A stretch of 42,511 nt of DNA from Comamonadaceae bacterium (GCA_947479935.1 CANKBG010000003.1:82848-125358), one strand, 5' to 3'. Shown: positions 18,708-30,716, counted from the stretch's first letter. The notes: generated by a model not told the origin, from the letters alone. A program made the numbers and translations.

Positions 18708-21700
18708 GTGACCCTGCAAACTCTTATTTTGGAAGGCGGCAACGCCCTCAGCGATTTTCGTGTCCAGCAATTGCGCCCCCGATTGCAGGCCATTTGCCCC
18801 CAAGTGTCTGGTTTATCTGGACAATTTTTGCACTTGGTTGCCAGTGCTTCAAGCTTTGAAGGCTCTCAAACTGAAGTTTTAAAACAACTCCTTACCTATG
18901 GTGATCCTTTTCAAATCAAGGGCCCATCCGATGCCGCTGTTCGTGTTTGCGTGTCGCCTCGATTGGGCACGGTCTCGCCTTGGGCATCCAAAGCCACCGA
19001 TATTGCGCACAACTGTGGCCTAGAAATTCGCCGCATAGAACGCTTGGTGGAATACACCTTGCAATTTAAAAATGCAGCCAAGGCCCGGTCCGTTTCTGCA
19101 GAAATTAAACACCAGCTTGCCGACTTACTTCACGACAGAATGATGGAGTCAATTTTGGCTAAGCGAGAAGATGCGTTGGCGCTTTTTACTGAGTTGCAAG
19201 CCCCACCGCTTTTGCATGTGGATATATTGGGGGGAGGTCGCCAGGCTTTGGTGTTTGCTAACAAACAATTTGGCTTGGCTTTGGCAGAAGACGAAATTGA
19301 TTATCTTTTGACATCGTTTGAGCAGCTGGGCAGAAATCCAAGCGACGTTGAACTGATGATGTTTGCACAGGCCAACAGCGAGCACTGTCGTCACAAAATT
19401 TTCAATGCGGAGTTTACTATTGATGGCATAGCACAAACACGCAGTTTGTTTGGCATGATTCGCCATACGCACCAACAAAACCCGAAGCACACTGTGGTGG
19501 CTTACTCAGACAACGCCTCCATCATGACCGGACATGAAGTTGAGCGCTTTGTGGCCAAGCACGGCGGCACTTACGTGAAAGAAAATGCACTTCATCATGT
19601 GTTGATGAAGGTTGAAACGCACAACCATCCCACCGCCATTTCGCCATTTCCTGGCGCCTCCACCGGTGCCGGTGGAGAAATTCGCGATGAAGGTGCCACA
19701 GGTCGTGGCTCAAAACCCAAGGCCGGATTAACGGGCTTTACAGTTTCAAAATTGTGGCAAAGTCCTCACGGCAAACCAGAGCACATCGCCAGTGCTTTGC
19801 AAATCATGACCGAGGGCCCTTTAGGAGGTGCTGCATTTAACAATGAATTTGGACGCCCCAATTTGTTGGGGTACTTTAGAGAATATGAGCAGGTGGTGGG
19901 CGGTGTGGTGCGTGGCTATCACAAACCCATCATGATTGCGGGTGGGTTGGGCGTGATAGACCATGTTCAGACTCAAAAAATCCTATTTCCTGCAGGTAGC
20001 TTGTTGATCCAATTGGGCGGGCCTGGCATGCTGATTGGCATGGGCGGCAGTGCGGCCAGTTCCATGGCTTCAGGTGCCAATGCCGCTAATCTAGATTTTG
20101 ACTCTGTGCAACGCGGCAATCCAGAAATTGAACGCCGTGCGCAAGAGGTCATTAACCATTGCTGGGTGATGGGTTCGGACAATCCTATTTTGGCCATTCA
20201 CGATGTGGGCGCAGGAGGTTTGTCCAACGCCTTTCCTGAGCTGACCAACGATGCGGGGCGTGGCGCGAGGTTTGATTTGCGCGCAGTACCGCTTGAAGCT
20301 TCGGGCTTGTCGCCCAAAGAAATTTGGTCCAACGAAAGTCAAGAACGTTATGTGCTGGCCATCGCACCTGAATCCTTAGAAATTTTTAAATCTTTTTGCG
20401 AGCGCGAGCGTTGCCCCTTTGCCGTGGTGGGCGTTGCCACTGAAGAGCGTCAACTTGTTTTGTCAGATGAGCAAGCCCAGATAGCCGATTTTAAAAATCC
20501 GGTAGACATGCCCATGAATGTGTTGTTGGGCAAGCCACCCAAAATGCACCGTGATGTGCAAACGCTCAAACGACAAACCACTCCCATCAACCTCACGGAC
20601 GTTCAACTACAAGATGCGGTGCTCAGTGTTCTGAGTCACCCCACTGTGGCATCCAAGCGCTTTTTAATCACAATAGGTGATCGCACTGTTGGCGGCCTCA
20701 CACACCGCGATCAAATGGTCGGCCCTTGGCAAGTGCCTGTGGCCGATTGCGCCGTGACCTTGGCTGATTACAAAGGGTTTAAAGGCGAAGCCATGAGCAT
20801 GGGAGAGCGAACGCCATTGGCCAGTGTGGATGCAGCCGCTTCGGGCCGCATGGCCGTGGCAGAAGCCGTTACCAATTTGTTAGCGGCACCTATCGAACTA
20901 GATCGGGTCAAGCTCAGTGCCAATTGGATGGCCGCTTGTGGCGAACCCGGTGAAGACGCGGCGCTCTACGAAACGGTCAAAGCCGTCGGCTTGGAACTTT
21001 GTCCTGCTTTGGGGGTGTCCATACCGGTGGGCAAAGACAGTTTGTCCATGAAAACACAATGGTCCGATTCGACTGGTTCTCACAAAGTCACATCCCCTGT
21101 CAGTTTGGTTGTGAGTGCCTTTGCCAGCTTGCCAGATGTGCGCGGCACCTTCACGCCTCAATTGAATGCCAGCCTGGACGATACGTCCTTGATTCTGATT
21201 GACTTGAGCCACGGCCAAAGTCGAATGGGCGGCAGTATCTTGAGCCAGGTGCTCAACCAATCGGGTGATGTCGTGCCTGATTTGGAAACGCCTGCTCATT
21301 TGGTGAATTTGGTCAAGGCCATCAACTTGTTGCGTTCACAGAGCAAGATTTTGGCTTACCACGATCGAAGCGACGGCGGCTTGTTAAGCACGGTGGCTGA
21401 AATGTGCTTTGCTGGCAACGTGGGCGTTGCACTGAACCTTGATTTACTGGTCACTGAAGGCGATGGCATTTCAGACAGTCGGGCTGATCACGGCGATGCC
21501 AAAAATTGGGCCCATCAAATCAGTGCCCGTCGAGATGAATTAACTTTGAAAGCCTTGTTCAACGAAGAGTTGGGTGTGGTCATTCAAATTGACACCCAAT
21601 ACCGTGCAGATGTGATGCAAGTACTCCGAGACCATGGCCTTTCCAAGCACAGTCATGTGGTGGGTAAAACGCGGCCTGCGCATGCCACCATTGCCAAAGG

Positions 21701-22694
21701 TGTTGGTGCTCTTAGTATTTGGCGCGATACCAAAGAAATTTTCACAGCCAAATTAGAAGACCTTCATCAAGTTTGGGACAGCGTGAGTTGGAAAATTTGC
21801 CAGCTGCGCGACAACTCAATGTGTGCAGACAGCGAGCACGCTGGCGTTGGCAGTCCGTTAAACCCTGGACTGCATGTTTCTTTGAGTTTCAAGCCAGAAG
21901 ACAATGTGGCTGCACCGTATTTGAATTTGACCAAGCCTCGTGTTGCCATACTGCGAGAGCAGGGTGTTAACTCGCATGTGGAAATGGCCTATGCTTTTTC
22001 AGAGGCTGGCTTTGAATCGCAAGATGTGCATATGACGGATTTGCAATCGGGCCGGGTCAGTTTGAAAAACTTCAAAGGCTTGGTGGCTTGTGGCGGCTTT
22101 AGTTACGGTGACACGCTGGGCGCTGGCATTGGTTGGGCTCGTAGCATTACGTTCAACCCCTTGTTGGCCAGTGAGTTCAAAGCTTATTTTGAGCGCACCG
22201 ACACATTTGGTTTGGGCGTTTGCAATGGTTGCCAAATGTTTGCTGAATTGGCAGACATTATTCCAGGTGCTCAAGATTGGCCTCGATTTACAACCAACCA
22301 GAGTGAGAGATTTGAAGCCCGATTATCCATGGTCGAGGTGCTCGACTCACCCAGCCTGTTTTTTCAAGATATGGCTGGAAGCTGCATGCCCATTGCGGTT
22401 GCACATGGTGAGGGCTTTGCCAATTTCAAATACAGGGGCAATGCTGCACAGGCCATTGCGGCGATGCAGTTTGTCGACAATTTTGGACATGCTACGGAAA
22501 GCTATCCAGCCAATCCCAACGGCAGTCCTGTGGGTTTAACGGCCGTGACCACAGCAGATGGCCGTTTCACGGCCATGATGCCTCACCCCGAACGTGTTTT
22601 TAGAAACGTTCAGATGAGTTACACGTCAGGTGATATTTCAGCCCACAGCCCTTGGTTGCGTTTGTGGCAAAACGCCAGGCGTTGGGTGAACTGA
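18708..22694 (+). CDS. purL: Phosphoribosylformylglycinamidine synthase PurL (large, single-chain form)
   Basis: A 1328-residue enzyme of purine synthesis, converting FGAR, ATP and glutamine to FGAM. The start is GTG with AAGG seven bases ahead. The N-terminal linker domain covers about residues 1-200, then the two AIRS-like halves: [54 protein letters not shown]-like [10 protein letters not shown], and [14 protein letters not shown] in the second half. The C-terminal glutaminase carries LGVCNGCQM (nucleophile Cys1172) and MPHPERVFR (catalytic His and Glu). The length is normal for the proteobacterial type. It ends one base before the stop of the convergent parvulin gene. Confidence 0.98.
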   Translation: MTLQTLILEGGNALSDFRVQQLRPRLQAICPQVSGLSGQFLHLVASASSFEGSQTEVLKQLLTYGDPFQIKGPSDAAVRVCVSPRLGTVSPWASKATDIAHNCGLEIRRIERLVEYTLQFKNAAKARSVSAEIKHQLADLLHDRMMESILAKREDALALFTELQAPPLLHVDILGGGRQALVFANKQFGLALAEDEIDYLLTSFEQLGRNPSDVELMMFAQANSEHCRHKIFNAEFTIDGIAQTRSLFGMIRHTHQQNPKHTVVAYSDNASIMTGHEVERFVAKHGGTYVKENALHHVLMKVETHNHPTAISPFPGASTGAGGEIRDEGATGRGSKPKAGLTGFTVSKLWQSPHGKPEHIASALQIMTEGPLGGAAFNNEFGRPNLLGYFREYEQVVGGVVRGYHKPIMIAGGLGVIDHVQTQKILFPAGSLLIQLGGPGMLIGMGGSAASSMASGANAANLDFDSVQRGNPEIERRAQEVINHCWVMGSDNPILAIHDVGAGGLSNAFPELTNDAGRGARFDLRAVPLEASGLSPKEIWSNESQERYVLAIAPESLEIFKSFCERERCPFAVVGVATEERQLVLSDEQAQIADFKNPVDMPMNVLLGKPPKMHRDVQTLKRQTTPINLTDVQLQDAVLSVLSHPTVASKRFLITIGDRTVGGLTHRDQMVGPWQVPVADCAVTLADYKGFKGEAMSMGERTPLASVDAAASGRMAVAEAVTNLLAAPIELDRVKLSANWMAACGEPGEDAALYETVKAVGLELCPALGVSIPVGKDSLSMKTQWSDSTGSHKVTSPVSLVVSAFASLPDVRGTFTPQLNASLDDTSLILIDLSHGQSRMGGSILSQVLNQSGDVVPDLETPAHLVNLVKAINLLRSQSKILAYHDRSDGGLLSTVAEMCFAGNVGVALNLDLLVTEGDGISDSRADHGDAKNWAHQISARRDELTLKALFNEELGVVIQIDTQYRADVMQVLRDHGLSKHSHVVGKTRPAHATIAKGVGALSIWRDTKEIFTAKLEDLHQVWDSVSWKICQLRDNSMCADSEHAGVGSPLNPGLHVSLSFKPEDNVAAPYLNLTKPRVAILREQGVNSHVEMAYAFSEAGFESQDVHMTDLQSGRVSLKNFKGLVACGGFSYGDTLGAGIGWARSITFNPLLASEFKAYFERTDTFGLGVCNGCQMFAELADIIPGAQDWPRFTTNQSERFEARLSMVEVLDSPSLFFQDMAGSCMPIAVAHGEGFANFKYRGNAAQAIAAMQFVDNFGHATESYPANPNGSPVGLTAVTTADGRFTAMMPHPERVFRNVQMSYTSGDISAHSPWLRLWQNARRWVN

Positions 22695-22695
22695 A

Positions 22696-23469
22696 TTACT
22701 TAACTTTGGCTTTAGCGCGCAAATCTTCTTGGAATTTACCCAATTTGGCTTGCGTGAGTTGCTGTGTAATTTGGGGCTTCACTTCATCTAGTTTGGGCAA
22801 CTGAGCTTCGCGCACGTCGTCGACCTTGATGATGTGGAAACCAAATTGGCTCTTCACGGGTGTGTCGGTCATTTGACCTTTTTCAAGCTTAACCATGGCG
22901 TTTGAAAACTCAGGCACATAGCCAGCAGCATTGGCCCAATCTAAATCGCCACCATTAGCACCAGAACCCGGGTCTTTGGATGACTTCTTTGCCAACTCTT
23001 CAAATTTCGCACCTTTTTTCAGGTCAGCAATAAGTGCTTTTGCTTCATCTTCTTTTTCAACCAAGATGTGGCGCGCGCGATATTCTTTGCCGCCGTTGGC
23101 TTCTACAAATTTGTCATATTCAGCTTTAATTTCAGCATCGGTGACGGGGTTCTTCTTTTGGAAGCTGGCAAACAATTCTCGAATCAACAAGCTTTGTCGT
23201 GCCAACTCGAGTTGTGCCTTGTAATCCTCAGTGGCATCAAGACCGCGCTTGCGAGCTTCTTGCATGAAGATTTCGCGAGCAATGAGTTCTTCTTTAATTT
23301 GCGCCAAAATTTCTGGCGTTACGGGGCGACCAGAGCGCTCCACTTGTTGCTTCAAGGCTTCTACGCGGGAACTGGGGACGGCTTTGCCGTTGACCACCGC
23401 CAAATTTTGTGACCATGCAGAAAAACTCAGTGCAGCCACCAAGCTCAAGGCCAATGTCGAAAGTTTCAT
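22696..23469 (-). CDS. Periplasmic parvulin-type peptidyl-prolyl isomerase
   Basis: 257 residues from ATG 23469, preceded by GAGGA five bases ahead; longer frames upstream have no signal. The signal peptide is MKLSTLALSLVAALSFSAWS with probable cleavage before QN. A SurA-N-like helical chaperone region (about 25-125, with LIAREIFMQEARKRGLD) comes before the parvulin domain (about 128-225: YRARHILVE, FEELAKKSSKDPGSGANGGDLDW, QFGFHIIKVDD). A basic C-terminal helix follows. It probably helps folding of outer-membrane or periplasmic proteins. It stands last in the selO-msrB-yciB-bolA series. Confidence 0.93.
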   Translation of the reverse strand: MKLSTLALSLVAALSFSAWSQNLAVVNGKAVPSSRVEALKQQVERSGRPVTPEILAQIKEELIAREIFMQEARKRGLDATEDYKAQLELARQSLLIRELFASFQKKNPVTDAEIKAEYDKFVEANGGKEYRARHILVEKEDEAKALIADLKKGAKFEELAKKSSKDPGSGANGGDLDWANAAGYVPEFSNAMVKLEKGQMTDTPVKSQFGFHIIKVDDVREAQLPKLDEVKPQITQQLTQAKLGKFQEDLRAKAKVK

Positions 23470-23500
23470 TAGATTCCTCAAATTACAAGTAAATTTATCT

Positions 23501-23788
23501 TTATCGAAATTCAATGGCCAAGGCGTGAAGGCCGTGGTCCAAGAATTCTTGGAGCGAATCATACACAAGACGATGGCGCTGTACGCGGCTCATGTTGTCA
23601 AATTGAGTAGAAGCAATTCGAACTCGAAAATGGCTGTTCAGTCCAGACTCACTGGCGCCGGCATGGCCCGCATGGTGAGAACTCTCGTCAACCACCTCTA
23701 AAAAACTGGGCTGAAATTTCTGCACAAGGCACGCCTCCATGAGGGGTTGCCATGACTCTAAAGTGGGTAAGTTGTTGATTTGGCTCAT
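23501..23788 (-). CDS. bolA: BolA family protein
   Basis: A 95-residue BolA-like protein. The class II KH-like fold is recognised by the conserved RxxVHxxL-type helix, here QRHRLVYDSLQEFLDHGLHALAI, and by FRVRIASTQF. The usual H-x-H/C metal-ligand region is seen as DESSHHAGHAGA. BolA proteins partner monothiol glutaredoxins in handling iron-sulphur clusters and also affect cell shape. No strong ribosome site is visible. It lies between yciB (32-base gap) and the parvulin gene (31-base gap), as in many Burkholderiales, and is likely in the same transcript. Confidence 0.92.
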   Translation of the reverse strand: MSQINNLPTLESWQPLMEACLVQKFQPSFLEVVDESSHHAGHAGASESGLNSHFRVRIASTQFDNMSRVQRHRLVYDSLQEFLDHGLHALAIEFR

Positions 23789-23820
23789 ATCAAGAGTGTG
23801 TCATTGGACATGGACGGGAC

Positions 23821-24378
23821 TTAGGCGTCCTGTTGATCTTCGTTTTTTTCATCTTTGGGGATCACATGCTTGGCAATGTAAATCCCAGTACCCACAATGA
23901 AGGTCAGTGGAAAAATATAGCCCCAAATTTTGAAATTGACCCAGTCTTCGGTACTGAAATTGACCGCAACATAGGTATTGATGACCGCCATGAAAATGCA
24001 ATACAAAATCCAGGCCAAGCTTAATGTGTGCCAGTGGTTATCGGCTAACGCCACTTGCGAGCCCAGCATGTTTTTGAGGAAATTCTTTTTCAGCACAAAC
24101 TGTGCAAAAAGCAATCCCAATGCCATGAAACTGTACAACAAGGTGGGTTTGAACTTAATGAAGCGGTCGTCTTGAAAAAACAAAGTGAGACTGCCAAATA
24201 CCAAAATTAAGGCCAAGGTGGCTTTTTGCAGGGTGGCCAATTTGCCATCTATTTTGTACAGCCATACACTTTGAACCACAGTGGCTGCCATTAAGACTGC
24301 CGTGGCTTCATAGATGGTGCCCATCTTGTAAGTTGCAAAAAACAGCAAGATGGGAAACAGATCGAGAATAATTTTCAT
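23821..24378 (-). CDS. yciB: Inner-membrane septation/envelope protein YciB (IspZ)
   Basis: 185 residues from ATG 24378, the usual [18 protein letters not shown] start. It has about five transmembrane helices and the conserved [24 protein letters not shown] and GWILYCxF-like [30 protein letters not shown] segments. YciB is linked to septation and cell-envelope synthesis; it contacts divisome and elongasome parts in enterobacteria, but its exact function is unsettled. The C-terminus is charged ([11 protein letters not shown]) and cytoplasmic. The start overlaps the msrB stop by four bases (ATGA), which means coupled translation. Confidence 0.94.
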   Translation of the reverse strand: MKIILDLFPILLFFATYKMGTIYEATAVLMAATVVQSVWLYKIDGKLATLQKATLALILVFGSLTLFFQDDRFIKFKPTLLYSFMALGLLFAQFVLKKNFLKNMLGSQVALADNHWHTLSLAWILYCIFMAVINTYVAVNFSTEDWVNFKIWGYIFPLTFIVGTGIYIAKHVIPKDEKNEDQQDA

Positions 24379-24794
24379 GTTTCTTTTTTCTCGAAACTCA
24401 AAGAAGCCGAGTTCATGCAATAGCGAAGTCCTGTGGGGGCTGGACCATCTTCAAACACGTGGCCCAAATGTGCACCGCAATTGGCGCACACGCTTTCAAC
24501 TCTGGCCATGCCATGGCTGCGGTCTACCTTTTCCGCCACTGCGCCCTGGTTGGCTGCCTGATAAAAAGAAGGCCAGCCGCAGCCTGCATCGAACTTGGTG
24601 CTTGCATCAAACAGTTTGGCGTTGCAGCACATACAATTGTATTGGCCGGGTTCCCAATGGGTTTCGTATTTGCCAGAGAAGGGGCGCTCGGTGGCGGCTT
24701 TACGTGTGACTTCAAAGGCCAAAGGCTCTGCGTTTTTAGCGGCAAGCCATTTGCGCCATTCGGCATCCGTTTGGGGAAGAGGGGTGTTTGACAT
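24375..24794 (-). CDS. msrB: Peptide-methionine (R)-S-oxide reductase MsrB
   Basis: 139 residues from ATG 24794 ([17 protein letters not shown]); the open frame extends further upstream but without similarity. The zinc site is made of CMCC and CANC pairs ([20 protein letters not shown]). CGWPSFYQ and the catalytic Cys in [13 protein letters not shown] are present. It reduces methionine-R-sulphoxide in proteins with thioredoxin as the electron source; there is no signal peptide, so it is cytoplasmic. It overlaps yciB by ATGA and lies 73 bases downstream of selO on the same strand, which puts two redox-stress enzymes together. Confidence 0.96.
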   Translation of the reverse strand: MSNTPLPQTDAEWRKWLAAKNAEPLAFEVTRKAATERPFSGKYETHWEPGQYNCMCCNAKLFDASTKFDAGCGWPSFYQAANQGAVAEKVDRSHGMARVESVCANCGAHLGHVFEDGPAPTGLRYCMNSASLSFEKKET

Positions 24795-24867
24795 GGCTCT
24801 AAGGATAAAGTAATTAACAGGATTGATTTGAATCAAGCGCCATTCACGGCAAATTTTTTGAATGCTA

Positions 24868-26391
24868 CTAGGATGAGCAACTGATTTCAATGGACGAGGC
24901 CCATGCTGGGGGAAGATGGGCGTAATGGTCAAACTCAGGTTGTTCTTCAAAGGGCGTCTTTAACAAGTTGAAAAGTCTTTCAACTTCAGAGTGGTCGCCC
25001 CGTTTAGATTTTTGAATGGCGGCTTCTGCCAAGTGGTTTCGAAGCACATATTTGGGGTTGACTTGCAGCATCCGTTCATTGAAATTGACCGTTTTTTCTT
25101 GTTCTAGGCGATTCATGTACTTGTCTTGCCAAGTGCGCCAAGCGGCTTGATCAATGAACAGATCCGACACGGATTGCCAAGCTGAATTGGATTGCTCACT
25201 GACACCGGCGGCATGACTTAACCTGCGCCAAAATAAAGTGAAGTCAACTTGCTCTGTTGCAAGAAGTTGCAGTGTGTCGTTGATCAATGACTGATCCTCT
25301 AGGGCGTGTTGTTCACTGCTGCGTCTGTTTAAACCCAGTTTACTCAAGAAGCACTGCCCCCAGTGTTCTGCAAATACTGTTTTGTAACTCTCCAGCGCTT
25401 TCATGGCCAATTCTTGATCTTCAATCAAGGGCATCAATGCCTGTGCCAAGCAAAATAAATTCCAATACGCCACTTGCGGTTGAAGTCCATAGGCATACCG
25501 GCCTTGATAATCAGAATGGTTGCAGATGTGCTCAGGGTTGAAGCCGTCCATGAATTGGAAAGGACCGTAGTCGAGCGTCAATCCCAAGATACTCATGTTG
25601 TCTGTATTCATGACGCCGTGACAGAAACCTACCGCTTGCCATTGCGCCATAAGCTTGGCCGTTTTCAATGTCACGCTGTGCAGCAACTGGGCATAGGGAT
25701 TACCTGACAAACCCATGGTGAGGTCAACAGTTTCGTCAACACTGAAAGCACCTTCTTGTTGAAAATAATGGGCAATTGTGAAGTCGGCCAATTGTTTCAA
25801 ATTTCTTGCACCCTCTGGCGACACTTGATTGGCAAAATGTTCAAAATGTCCAAAACGAATGAAGCTGGGGGCCGTTCGTGTCACGATGGCGCCTGTTTCA
25901 ACCTCCTCTCGAATCACTTTCGAAGGGGTTGTGGTGAGGCACAAAGCCCGCGTTGTTGGTATGCCCAGGCCAGCCATGGCCTCGCTGCAAAGGAATTCCC
26001 GAATGCTAGAACGCAAAACGGCCCGCCCATCGCCCATTCTGGAAAAAGGTGTCTTGCCAGCCCCTTTTAATTGCAATTCAAAGGAACCCTTTGTGGCGGG
26101 CGTGGCTTGAAATTCGCCCAAGCACAAAGCGCGGCCATCACCCAGTTGACCCGCCCATTGGCCAAACTGATGACCGCTGTAGACCGTTGCCCGAGATTGC
26201 ATGCCATCCCAAAGGGCATTGCCACTGAACACAGACAAGCCTTCATCGCCGTTAAGCCAGTCGTCCGGAAATCCTTGAGCCTGACTCAATTCAGGGTTGC
26301 GAATGACCCAAGTTGGATCGGGAACCGGCGTGGGTAATACCTCTGCAGAGAAGGCAGTTCCCAAGCTTGCATAACGATTGATCCAGGTCAT
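24868..26391 (-). CDS. selO: Protein adenylyltransferase SelO (YdiU)
   Basis: A 507-residue pseudokinase that transfers AMP to Ser/Thr/Tyr of target proteins. It has the glycine-rich [18 protein letters not shown], the ion-pair and nucleotide region [34 protein letters not shown], the catalytic/metal motif [15 protein letters not shown] (Asp264, Asn265 and Asp274 by spacing to the studied Pseudomonas enzyme) and the C-terminal SCSS in which Cys takes the place of the selenocysteine of animal homologues. A GTG two codons upstream (26397) has GGAG at five-base spacing and may be the real start. It is divergent from the acyl-CoA ligase. Confidence 0.95.
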   Translation of the reverse strand: MTWINRYASLGTAFSAEVLPTPVPDPTWVIRNPELSQAQGFPDDWLNGDEGLSVFSGNALWDGMQSRATVYSGHQFGQWAGQLGDGRALCLGEFQATPATKGSFELQLKGAGKTPFSRMGDGRAVLRSSIREFLCSEAMAGLGIPTTRALCLTTTPSKVIREEVETGAIVTRTAPSFIRFGHFEHFANQVSPEGARNLKQLADFTIAHYFQQEGAFSVDETVDLTMGLSGNPYAQLLHSVTLKTAKLMAQWQAVGFCHGVMNTDNMSILGLTLDYGPFQFMDGFNPEHICNHSDYQGRYAYGLQPQVAYWNLFCLAQALMPLIEDQELAMKALESYKTVFAEHWGQCFLSKLGLNRRSSEQHALEDQSLINDTLQLLATEQVDFTLFWRRLSHAAGVSEQSNSAWQSVSDLFIDQAAWRTWQDKYMNRLEQEKTVNFNERMLQVNPKYVLRNHLAEAAIQKSKRGDHSEVERLFNLLKTPFEEQPEFDHYAHLPPAWASSIEISCSS

Positions 26392-26502
26392 AGTCACATT
26401 GTCTCCGTCTTTCGATGTACTTACCGAAGGACAGGCTTTAAAGGGAGGCATTATCAGTCGTGCTACAAAGGAGGCTGTTGAACTTAATTTGTCGAGGTTT
26501 AT
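26392..26502. other. Divergent selO/ligase intergenic region with a strong unused ribosome site
   Basis: The 111 bases hold AAAGGAGG at 26467-26474, a near-perfect Shine-Dalgarno sequence, 29 bases ahead of the ligase ATG. The ligase itself is served by GAGG at 26494-26497. A TTG at 26478 opens a 24-codon frame ending at TGA 26550-26552, out of phase with and overlapping the ligase start. It could be a leader peptide, but TTG is only three bases from the site. No clear promoter pair was found. Confidence 0.3.
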
Positions 26503-28131
<1,629 letters not shown>

Positions 28132-28157
28132 CCTTGGCCAAACAAGGGTGTTTTTTT
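28132..28157 (+). terminator. Weak intrinsic terminator after the acyl-CoA ligase
   Basis: CCTTG at 28132-28136 pairs with CAAGG at 28143-28147 around a 6-base loop, followed by GTG and seven T (28151-28157). The stem is only 5 bp, but the T-run is good and the position, starting on the base after the ligase stop, is right. Confidence 0.45.
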
Positions 28158-28214
28158 GAGTCGCCATTGCGATACCGCCTAGGGCAAACCCCGACCATCC
28201 ATTGCGGTAAAACA

Positions 28215-28225
28215 GTTAGGCTAAC
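28215..28225. promoter_or_regulatory. Short dyad upstream of livK
   Basis: GTTAG-G-CTAAC is a perfect 5-bp dyad about 38 bases before the livK ATG, in the 131-base ligase-livK gap. It may be a regulator half-pair or chance. GGAG at 28253-28256 is the livK ribosome site. No convincing -35/-10 pair was found beside it. Confidence 0.2.
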
Positions 28226-28262
28226 GGTGTTAAAAGTTCATTCATTAAGTTTGGAGTTAAAT

Positions 28263-29498
28263 ATGAAATTTGCAGTACGATCCATTGCAATTGCCTCATT
28301 GGTCATGTGTGTTTTCTCAGCTCAAGCTCAAAAGGGAGAAACCGTCAAGATTGCTTACATTGATCCCCTCACAGGACTGCTCGGACCTGTTGGAAATAAC
28401 GGGCTCAGAGGGTTCCAATTCTTTGCTGAGAAATTCAATAAAACAAATCCGGCAGGTGTGAAGTTTGAAGTAGTCGCTTTTGACAACAAACTGAGTCCTG
28501 CCGAAAGTTTGAATGCGTTGAAAGCAGCTACCGATCAAGGTATTCGTTACATCACACAAGGAAATGGCTCTGGTGTAGCTGGTGCGATTATTGAAGCTGT
28601 GAACAAACACAATGAACGCAACCCCGGTAAAGAAATTATTTTCCTGAATTACGCTGCTGTTGATCCTGACTTTACCAACAGCAAATGCAGCTACTGGCAC
28701 TTCCGTTATGACGCAGACACCTCCATGAAAATGGAAGGGCTGACCACTTTCATGAAGGATCGACCAGAAACCAAGAAAGTTTTCTTGTTAAATCAAAACT
28801 ACTCTCATGGTCACCAAGTTGCAAAATTTTTTAAAGAGGGCATCAGTCGCAAGCGCCCTGACATTCAAATTGTGGGTGAAGATTTACACCCATTAGGTCA
28901 GGTTCGTGACTTTGCACCCTATATCGCCAAAATCAAAGCATCAGGCGCTGATTCCATTGTTACCGGTAACTGGGGTTCGGACTTGCAGCTTTTTGTCAAA
29001 GCTGCCAATGAGGGCGGATTCACAGGTAACTTCTACACTTACTACACAAGCGTCACAGGGACACCTACAGCGTTGGGTAAAACTGGCGAAGGCCGTGTTT
29101 TCCAAATTGGAAATGGACACGCCAGAATGGGCGGCGAAATGGACAAATGGCAAGATGAATATAAAGCCAAGTTAAACGATGACTTTTACACCGGCCAGAT
29201 TATCAATATCTACACCACCTTGAGCGAGGCAATGGCCAAATCCAAATCTACGGATCCGGTCAAAGTTGCAGCTGTGCTTTCGGGTATGAAGACCAACAGT
29301 GTTTTTAACGGAGAAATTGAAGTCCGAAAAACCGATCATCAGTTGCAGCAAGCTTTGTTTATTACCGTCTGGGGTAAGGTCGATAAAAAATACAGCTACA
29401 GCATGGAAAATACGGGCATGACAATGATTCCCGTCAAACAGTATCCAAACTACATCTCAAGTACACCCACAAGTTGCCAGATGAAGCGTCCAGCCTGA
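28263..29498 (+). CDS. livK: Liv-type ABC transporter periplasmic substrate-binding protein
   Basis: 411 residues from ATG 28263; the frame is open further upstream, but this start has GGAG six bases ahead and opens the signal peptide MKFAVRSIAIASLVMCVFSAQAQ (cleavage after AQA or AQAQ). The mature protein is a type I periplasmic binding protein: VKIAYIDPLTGLLGPVGNNGLRGFQFFAEKFN, then the ligand-pocket stretch ITQGNGSGVAGAIIEAVNKHN. It delivers its ligand to LivHMGF. The family binds branched-chain amino acids, amides, urea and aromatic or aliphatic acids; the neighbours favour a carboxylate (inference). It is followed by a strong terminator before livH. Confidence 0.92.
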   Translation: MKFAVRSIAIASLVMCVFSAQAQKGETVKIAYIDPLTGLLGPVGNNGLRGFQFFAEKFNKTNPAGVKFEVVAFDNKLSPAESLNALKAATDQGIRYITQGNGSGVAGAIIEAVNKHNERNPGKEIIFLNYAAVDPDFTNSKCSYWHFRYDADTSMKMEGLTTFMKDRPETKKVFLLNQNYSHGHQVAKFFKEGISRKRPDIQIVGEDLHPLGQVRDFAPYIAKIKASGADSIVTGNWGSDLQLFVKAANEGGFTGNFYTYYTSVTGTPTALGKTGEGRVFQIGNGHARMGGEMDKWQDEYKAKLNDDFYTGQIINIYTTLSEAMAKSKSTDPVKVAAVLSGMKTNSVFNGEIEVRKTDHQLQQALFITVWGKVDKKYSYSMENTGMTMIPVKQYPNYISSTPTSCQMKRPA

Positions 29499-29605
29499 TT
29501 TCATAAGTCCATATAAGAGTCGGTCATAATTAGGATGTGATTATTTTTTGTATGGATGCTTTGTTTCCAGCAGCAGTGCTTGTGTTGGAACTTTGAGTTT
29601 TCCAG

Positions 29606-29644
29606 AAGGGCCCGCCCATCCTTGGTGCGGGCCCTTTATTTTTT
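29606..29644 (+). terminator. Intrinsic terminator between livK and livH
   Basis: AAGGGCCCGC (29606-29615) pairs perfectly with GCGGGCCCTT (29627-29636) across an 11-base loop and is followed by TATTTTTT. The first half of the 179-base gap (29499-29605) is A/T-rich with no gene. Because only 33 bases remain between the T-run and the livH ATG, it probably lowers, but does not isolate, permease expression. Confidence 0.85.
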
Positions 29645-29677
29645 CAAGATTTGCCTAGGATGGCGGAAGGTTAAGTT

Positions 29678-30712
29678 ATGGAGTTTTTCATCATCTCATT
29701 GCTCAATGGTTTGAGCTATGGGTTGTTGCTTTTTATGCTCAGCTCTGGACTGACATTGATTTTCAGCATGATGGGCGTTTTGAACTTTGCGCACGCTTCG
29801 TTCTATATGATCGGTGCGTATTTTGGGTACACACTTTCAAATTTGATAGGTTTTTGGCCTGCATTGTTTGTGGCCCCAATATTTGTTGGGGCATGCGGCG
29901 TTATTTTTGAACGACTCACTCTTCGCAAGGTCCACAAATTTGGTCACGTACCTGAATTGCTGATTACCTTCGGTCTTTCATACATCGTGTATGAACTTGT
30001 CCAACTGATTTGGGGCCGAATAGCGGTAGTTTTCCCCCCACCCGAAATACTTCAAGGCGCTGCATTCACCATCGTCAATCATTCTGTCAATGGGCTTCAA
30101 TTCTTCTGGGGTGGTGTTCCTACTGAGGTATGTCAAACCACGGATGCAACGATTCGGTTAGTTTGTTCACCTTTTCCTGCAACCCGTGGATTCATGATGT
30201 TGGTTGCACTCTTGATGTTATTTTCGCTTTGGCTTTTGTTGACAAAAACCCGCGTTGGTTTGGTGATACAAGCCGCCTTAACGCATCCGGAAACTGTTGA
30301 ATCTCTTGGTCACAACGTTCCTCGTGTCTTTATGTTGGTTTTTGGAGCTGGTACGGGCTTGGCTGGTTTAGCGGGTGTCATTGGTGGCACTACTTTTGTG
30401 ACCGAGCCGACAATGGCCGCTACTGTTGGATCTGTCATTTTTGTAGTGGTCGTTGTTGGTGGCATGGGTTCTCTTTCTGGCGCATTCTTGGCCTCTATCT
30501 TGATTGGCGTCATCCAGACTTTTGCTATTGCCTTTGATTACTCATTCATCAGTGTGGCAAAGAACCTAGGCTTTAGTTTGTCTGATGCACTGGTTAACAA
30601 CTCGTTGCTCAAACTGACTGTTTCACAAGTTGCCCCCATCCTGCCTTATTTGTTCTTGGTTCTGATTTTGATTTTCCGTCCTAAGGGGCTATTAGGTACC
30701 CGAGAAGGGTGA
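29678..30712 (+). CDS. livH: Liv-type ABC transporter permease (LivH)
   Basis: A 344-residue integral membrane protein. The N-terminus MEFFIISLLNGLSYGLLLFMLSSGLTLIFSMMGVLNFAHASFYMIGAYFGY is the LivH hallmark; the coupling segment is the RAALTHPETVESLGHNV-like QAALTHPETVESLGHN. About eight helices are predicted. It is about 40 residues longer than E. coli LivH, because of a loop at residues about 125-175 that should face the periplasm and carries Cys152 and Cys163. GGAAGG lies shortly before the ATG. It forms the channel with LivM. The stop is four bases before the livM start. Confidence 0.93.
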   Translation: MEFFIISLLNGLSYGLLLFMLSSGLTLIFSMMGVLNFAHASFYMIGAYFGYTLSNLIGFWPALFVAPIFVGACGVIFERLTLRKVHKFGHVPELLITFGLSYIVYELVQLIWGRIAVVFPPPEILQGAAFTIVNHSVNGLQFFWGGVPTEVCQTTDATIRLVCSPFPATRGFMMLVALLMLFSLWLLLTKTRVGLVIQAALTHPETVESLGHNVPRVFMLVFGAGTGLAGLAGVIGGTTFVTEPTMAATVGSVIFVVVVVGGMGSLSGAFLASILIGVIQTFAIAFDYSFISVAKNLGFSLSDALVNNSLLKLTVSQVAPILPYLFLVLILIFRPKGLLGTREG

Positions 30713-30716
30713 TGTG

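Noticed and set aside
24868..26391. Selenocysteine in SelO
   Set aside because: The C-terminal motif reads SCSS with a normal Cys codon; there is no in-frame TGA or SECIS-like element. This is the ordinary bacterial form.
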